Source: Spirochaetaceae bacterium (lineage in GTDB: Bacteria > Spirochaetota > Spirochaetia > B11-G9). From it: 9,696 bases of DNA. Numbering within the stretch: position 1 is the first letter of the stretch; each line of letters opens with the position of its first letter. The stretch covers positions 1 to 9,696 of the forward strand of contig JAUVLL010000090.1 of NCBI GenBank assembly GCA_030600745.1. The letters run 5' to 3'. The notes beneath the pieces were generated by a model. The model searched no databases and was not told the DNA's origin. It saw only the letters and a program-made list of their open reading frames with translations. Positions 8,501-9,696 of the stretch are shown in pieces. Both the position numbers and the translations under genes were made by a program.

Positions 8501-9027
8501 TAGAAGTTCCCTTTTCCAAAAATATTCTGGTAGTATTCAGCCTTCTTTTGAGCTTCTTCAAATTGATTATCAAGTAATTTGCGGGGTATATACCCTGCCA
8601 GACAAGCCGATGAACAGATAAGATCAGAGCCGTACTTTTCAAGCAGCTCATCATCAATTCTTGGTTTATAATAGAATCCTTCTGTGTAAGCTCTGGAAGC
8701 CAAAATCATCAGGTTTTTATATCCTTCATAGTTCTTTGCAAGAAGAATCAGATGGTTTGCTTTACTCCCTTTTTCGTTTCCTGATTTAATATTTCTATTG
8801 CCGGGAGCGACATAGAATTCACAGCCTATAATCGGGTTTATATCATTTGCCCTGCATTCTTTATAAAAATGGAGGGCACCGAACATATTGCCATGATCTG
8901 TTATAGCCAGATGTTTCATACCTGAATCTTTAGCTTTCGCAATCATCTTTTTAATAGATGCTGCGCCATCCAGAAGAGAATAATCAGTATGATTATGAAG
9001 GTGAATAAAATCAGGTGCATTAGTCAT
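5599..9027 (-). CDS. dnaE: DNA polymerase III alpha subunit (DnaE)
   Basis: This is the catalytic subunit of the replicative polymerase (C-family). The 1142 residues match the DnaE1 class. An N-terminal PHP domain (about 1-280) has what look like full metal ligands: His9, His11, Asp20, His45, Glu70, His92, Cys142, Asp210 and His212. The polymerase core follows, with GRGSGAGS (362-369), the catalytic pair in PDFDIDF (Asp402 and Asp404) and a third catalytic aspartate in VKMDFLGL (Asp556). SRHASTHAAGVVIG (506-519) and FNKSHAAAYS are typical fingers and palm sequences. Near the C-terminus QTSLF at 908-912 fits the sliding-clamp motif QxxLF, followed by an OB fold (about 980-1030, TIMGTITSKRI and FLQIEDFNGSIELI). 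No intein or frameshift is seen. The ATG at 9025-9027 has no Shine-Dalgarno sequence; the PHP domain begins within ten residues of it, so a later start is unlikely. Confidence 0.98.
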   Translation of the reverse strand: MTNAPDFIHLHNHTDYSLLDGAASIKKMIAKAKDSGMKHLAITDHGNMFGALHFYKECRANDINPIIGCEFYVAPGNRNIKSGNEKGSKANHLILLAKNYEGYKNLMILASRAYTEGFYYKPRIDDELLEKYGSDLICSSACLAGYIPRKLLDNQFEEAQKKAEYYQNIFGKGNFYLELQDHGIPEQKIVNERLIKLSKKTGIPLVATNDIHYLDKEDANAQDILICIGTNRKKHEINRMKFKSSEFYMKSKEEMYEIFRDIPEALVNTVKIAESCNLEIKLPGPLLPEYAIPEKFDNPDDYLCFLTHEGLAKRYPEITDEIKKRSDFELDIIINMGFTGYFLIVWDFIHYARENDIPVGPGRGSGAGSIVAFALMITDIDPLKYDLIFERFLNPDRISMPDFDIDFCFERRQEVIDYVTQKYGKDRVGQIITFGTLKAKAVVRDVARVLDIPYAESDQISKLIPGEPKMTIERAMELEPKLKDIEQRGEKFKELIDTGKRLEGLSRHASTHAAGVVIGRNILTEYVPLYRDNKTGSISTQYTMDLLEECGLVKMDFLGLKTLTLVKNTEKLIKKENSGFSIENIPEDDELTFILLGQGKSVCVFQFESSGMQGILKQTKPDSIEDLIALNALYRPGPMQYIPQFIDSKNGKQAINYPDPSLVDTLKPTYGVIVYQEQVMKVAQIIGGFSLGKADILRRAMGKKKVKEMDRMKIEFIEGAIKNGFSKKKASDIFEMLVPFAGYGFNKSHAAAYSVIAYKTAYLKANYPAEFMAANLTNEINTPDKMTLYISETKSMGLNILPPNINLSYKNFTVTDGDIIYGLVGVKNVGAAAVEEIIRAREENGKYKSFIDFLEKVDLKSVNRKVFESLINCGAFDSFEKNRATLLHNLEKILDFVIKQKEQSMFGQTSLFDSDDGSALPGIEIETIEEFPVLEMLNNEKELLGYYFSGHPMDDYRQVWQKIVTLNLNHPDNAVPDRKYTIMGTITSKRIIVTKRGKQMAFLQIEDFNGSIELIIFPKIWEEKNIYLSVDTVVGFSGKIDASRGEPKFLVDDVFHPEEMKESGNSEVHIKIGNSYNEDDLISLRSFIIDNQGNSSVYLHISSLKAKKDTIVKVSGQITIGASENILKEIETYPNIEEVWVS

Positions 9028-9035
9028 TACACAAG

Positions 9036-9065
9036 AATATAAACCTTAAATACCTGTTCTGTAAA
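9036..9065 (-). promoter_or_regulatory. Candidate sigma70-type promoter of dnaE
   Basis: On the minus strand TTTACA (9065-9060, five of six to the -35 consensus) and TATATT (9041-9036, five of six to the -10 consensus) are 18 bases apart. They lie in the 52-base gap between the xanthine-dehydrogenase-like gene and dnaE. Only eight bases separate the -10 box from the ATG, so the predicted start of transcription falls within a base or two of the start codon. This agrees with the absence of a ribosome binding site there. It is a pattern match in AT-rich DNA and may be chance. Confidence 0.45.
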
Positions 9066-9079
9066 GCTAAAAAGGACAA

Positions 9080-9696
9080 TCAGGGGAGTAGTTCTTCAAG
9101 AATCCAGTAAATAAAACGGGCCGTTCTGTATCTCTGGAATGGTGTTAACTCACCAGTCAAACCCTCCAGCCATTCTTTATGCATCCGTGTCACAGAAGAT
9201 ATATCTTTTATGTTCAAGGGAACTTTTTTACCAATAAGGAGCGATTCAAGTTCTATACTGCGAACGGTATGTTTTCCCGTGTTGCCTATGGCCATCCTGA
9301 AATCGTTAATCATCCCTTTTTGGATATCTGCAAGAACACAGAAGGAGATTGCATTTCCTGCATCAAAATATGGATTTCCGTCACTGTTGAATATCTGTCT
9401 GTTCCAGTTCCCGAAGGGGATTCTAATTCTTGTCAGTATTTCGTTTTCTTTTAACTGAAAATCACCATTTTTGTTAAAAAAACGGTTCAATTGAATCCAC
9501 CTTGTGTCTCCCGATCTTTTTAGTTCAAGGCTGGCGTCCATAAGCAGTAAAACACTATATAGATTTAACCTTACATCCTGGATACAAAGATGACCTCCCA
9601 GAGTCGCGTTATTTCTGATTGCAGAAGGTCTGATAAGTCTCATTGCCTGTGCCAGGGCATGAGGGAGAACATGCTGACCAACATTCAGTATTCTAT
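9080..9696 (-). CDS. FAD-binding subunit of a molybdenum hydroxylase (XdhB/CoxM type), 5' part outside the window
   Basis: The reading frame is open to the right edge and encodes 204 residues ending in a TGA. The ATG at 9643 is internal: the 17 residues before it (LNVGQHVLPHALAQA and so on) continue the family pattern. The family carries electrons from the molybdenum and [2Fe-2S] subunits to NAD(P)+ or another acceptor through FAD. The key sequence is IRNNATLGGHLC, corresponding to the family's IRN-x-AT-(I/L)-GGN motif, followed by a C-terminal CoxM-type domain (RIRIPF, AISFCVLADIQ and MAIGNTG). The family is usually about 280-300 residues, so roughly the first 80-100 residues, with the first FAD pyrophosphate motif, lie beyond the window. 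His replaces the usual Asn, and the stretch after it (IQDVRLNLYSVLL) differs from the common pattern ASPAADLIPAL. Together this suggests a subfamily (perhaps YgfM-like) or an altered FAD site. The substrate (xanthine, CO, nicotinate or other) cannot be told. Confidence 0.85.
   Translation of the reverse strand, partial: RILNVGQHVLPHALAQAMRLIRPSAIRNNATLGGHLCIQDVRLNLYSVLLLMDASLELKRSGDTRWIQLNRFFNKNGDFQLKENEILTRIRIPFGNWNRQIFNSDGNPYFDAGNAISFCVLADIQKGMINDFRMAIGNTGKHTVRSIELESLLIGKKVPLNIKDISSVTRMHKEWLEGLTGELTPFQRYRTARFIYWILEELLP

Noticed and set aside
9179..9458. Two overlapping plus-strand open frames antisense to the XdhB-like gene.
   Set aside because: The opposite strand carries a conserved family; these frames show no motif and no start signals.
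9641..9643. ATG as the start of the right-edge gene.
   Set aside because: The frame continues upstream to the window edge with family-typical sequence (LNVGQHVLPHALAQA), so this ATG is internal.

Overview
The window is AT-rich and densely packed, with no gene-free stretch longer than about 65 bases. It reads as a chromosomal segment of an anaerobic bacterium. A block of core genes on the minus strand (dnaE, a yggT-family gene, recG, rsmD) lies beside redox genes of anaerobic type: a multi-cluster iron-sulfur flavoprotein and a molybdenum-hydroxylase FAD subunit. The combination brings spirochaetes to mind, but no 16S rRNA or other decisive marker is present, so that placement is a guess.

Layout. 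Positions 1-48 hold the last 15 codons of a plus-strand gene that begins before the window. Eleven bases later, in the same direction, comes a 747-residue ferredoxin/GltD-like FAD and NAD(P) oxidoreductase (60-2303). It meets the minus-strand block head to tail at a convergent junction of 63 bases, which contains a perfect 9-bp G/C hairpin (2312-2332), probably a shared terminator. On the minus strand, read right to left, are a truncated XdhB/CoxM-type FAD-binding subunit (9696-9080, open at the right edge), dnaE (9027-5599), a yggT-family membrane protein (5579-4992), recG (4990-2915) and rsmD (2918-2367).

How they fit together. dnaE, yggT, recG and rsmD are spaced 19 bases, 1 base and a 4-base overlap apart, so they are almost certainly one transcription unit. 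It joins the replicative polymerase, a fork-repair helicase, a 16S rRNA methyltransferase and a small integral membrane protein. A fair sigma70-type promoter lies just before dnaE, so close to its ATG that the transcript may be leaderless. The two edge genes belong to neighbouring redox operons.

No mobile element, CRISPR array, tRNA, rRNA or phage gene was seen, and I see no clearly new biological system. The points most worth a second look are the long C-terminal tail of the oxidoreductase, which looks like a decayed ferritin/rubrerythrin-type helix pair; the possible leaderless dnaE; the apparently intact metal site of the DnaE PHP domain; and the unusual FAD-site residues of the truncated right-edge gene.
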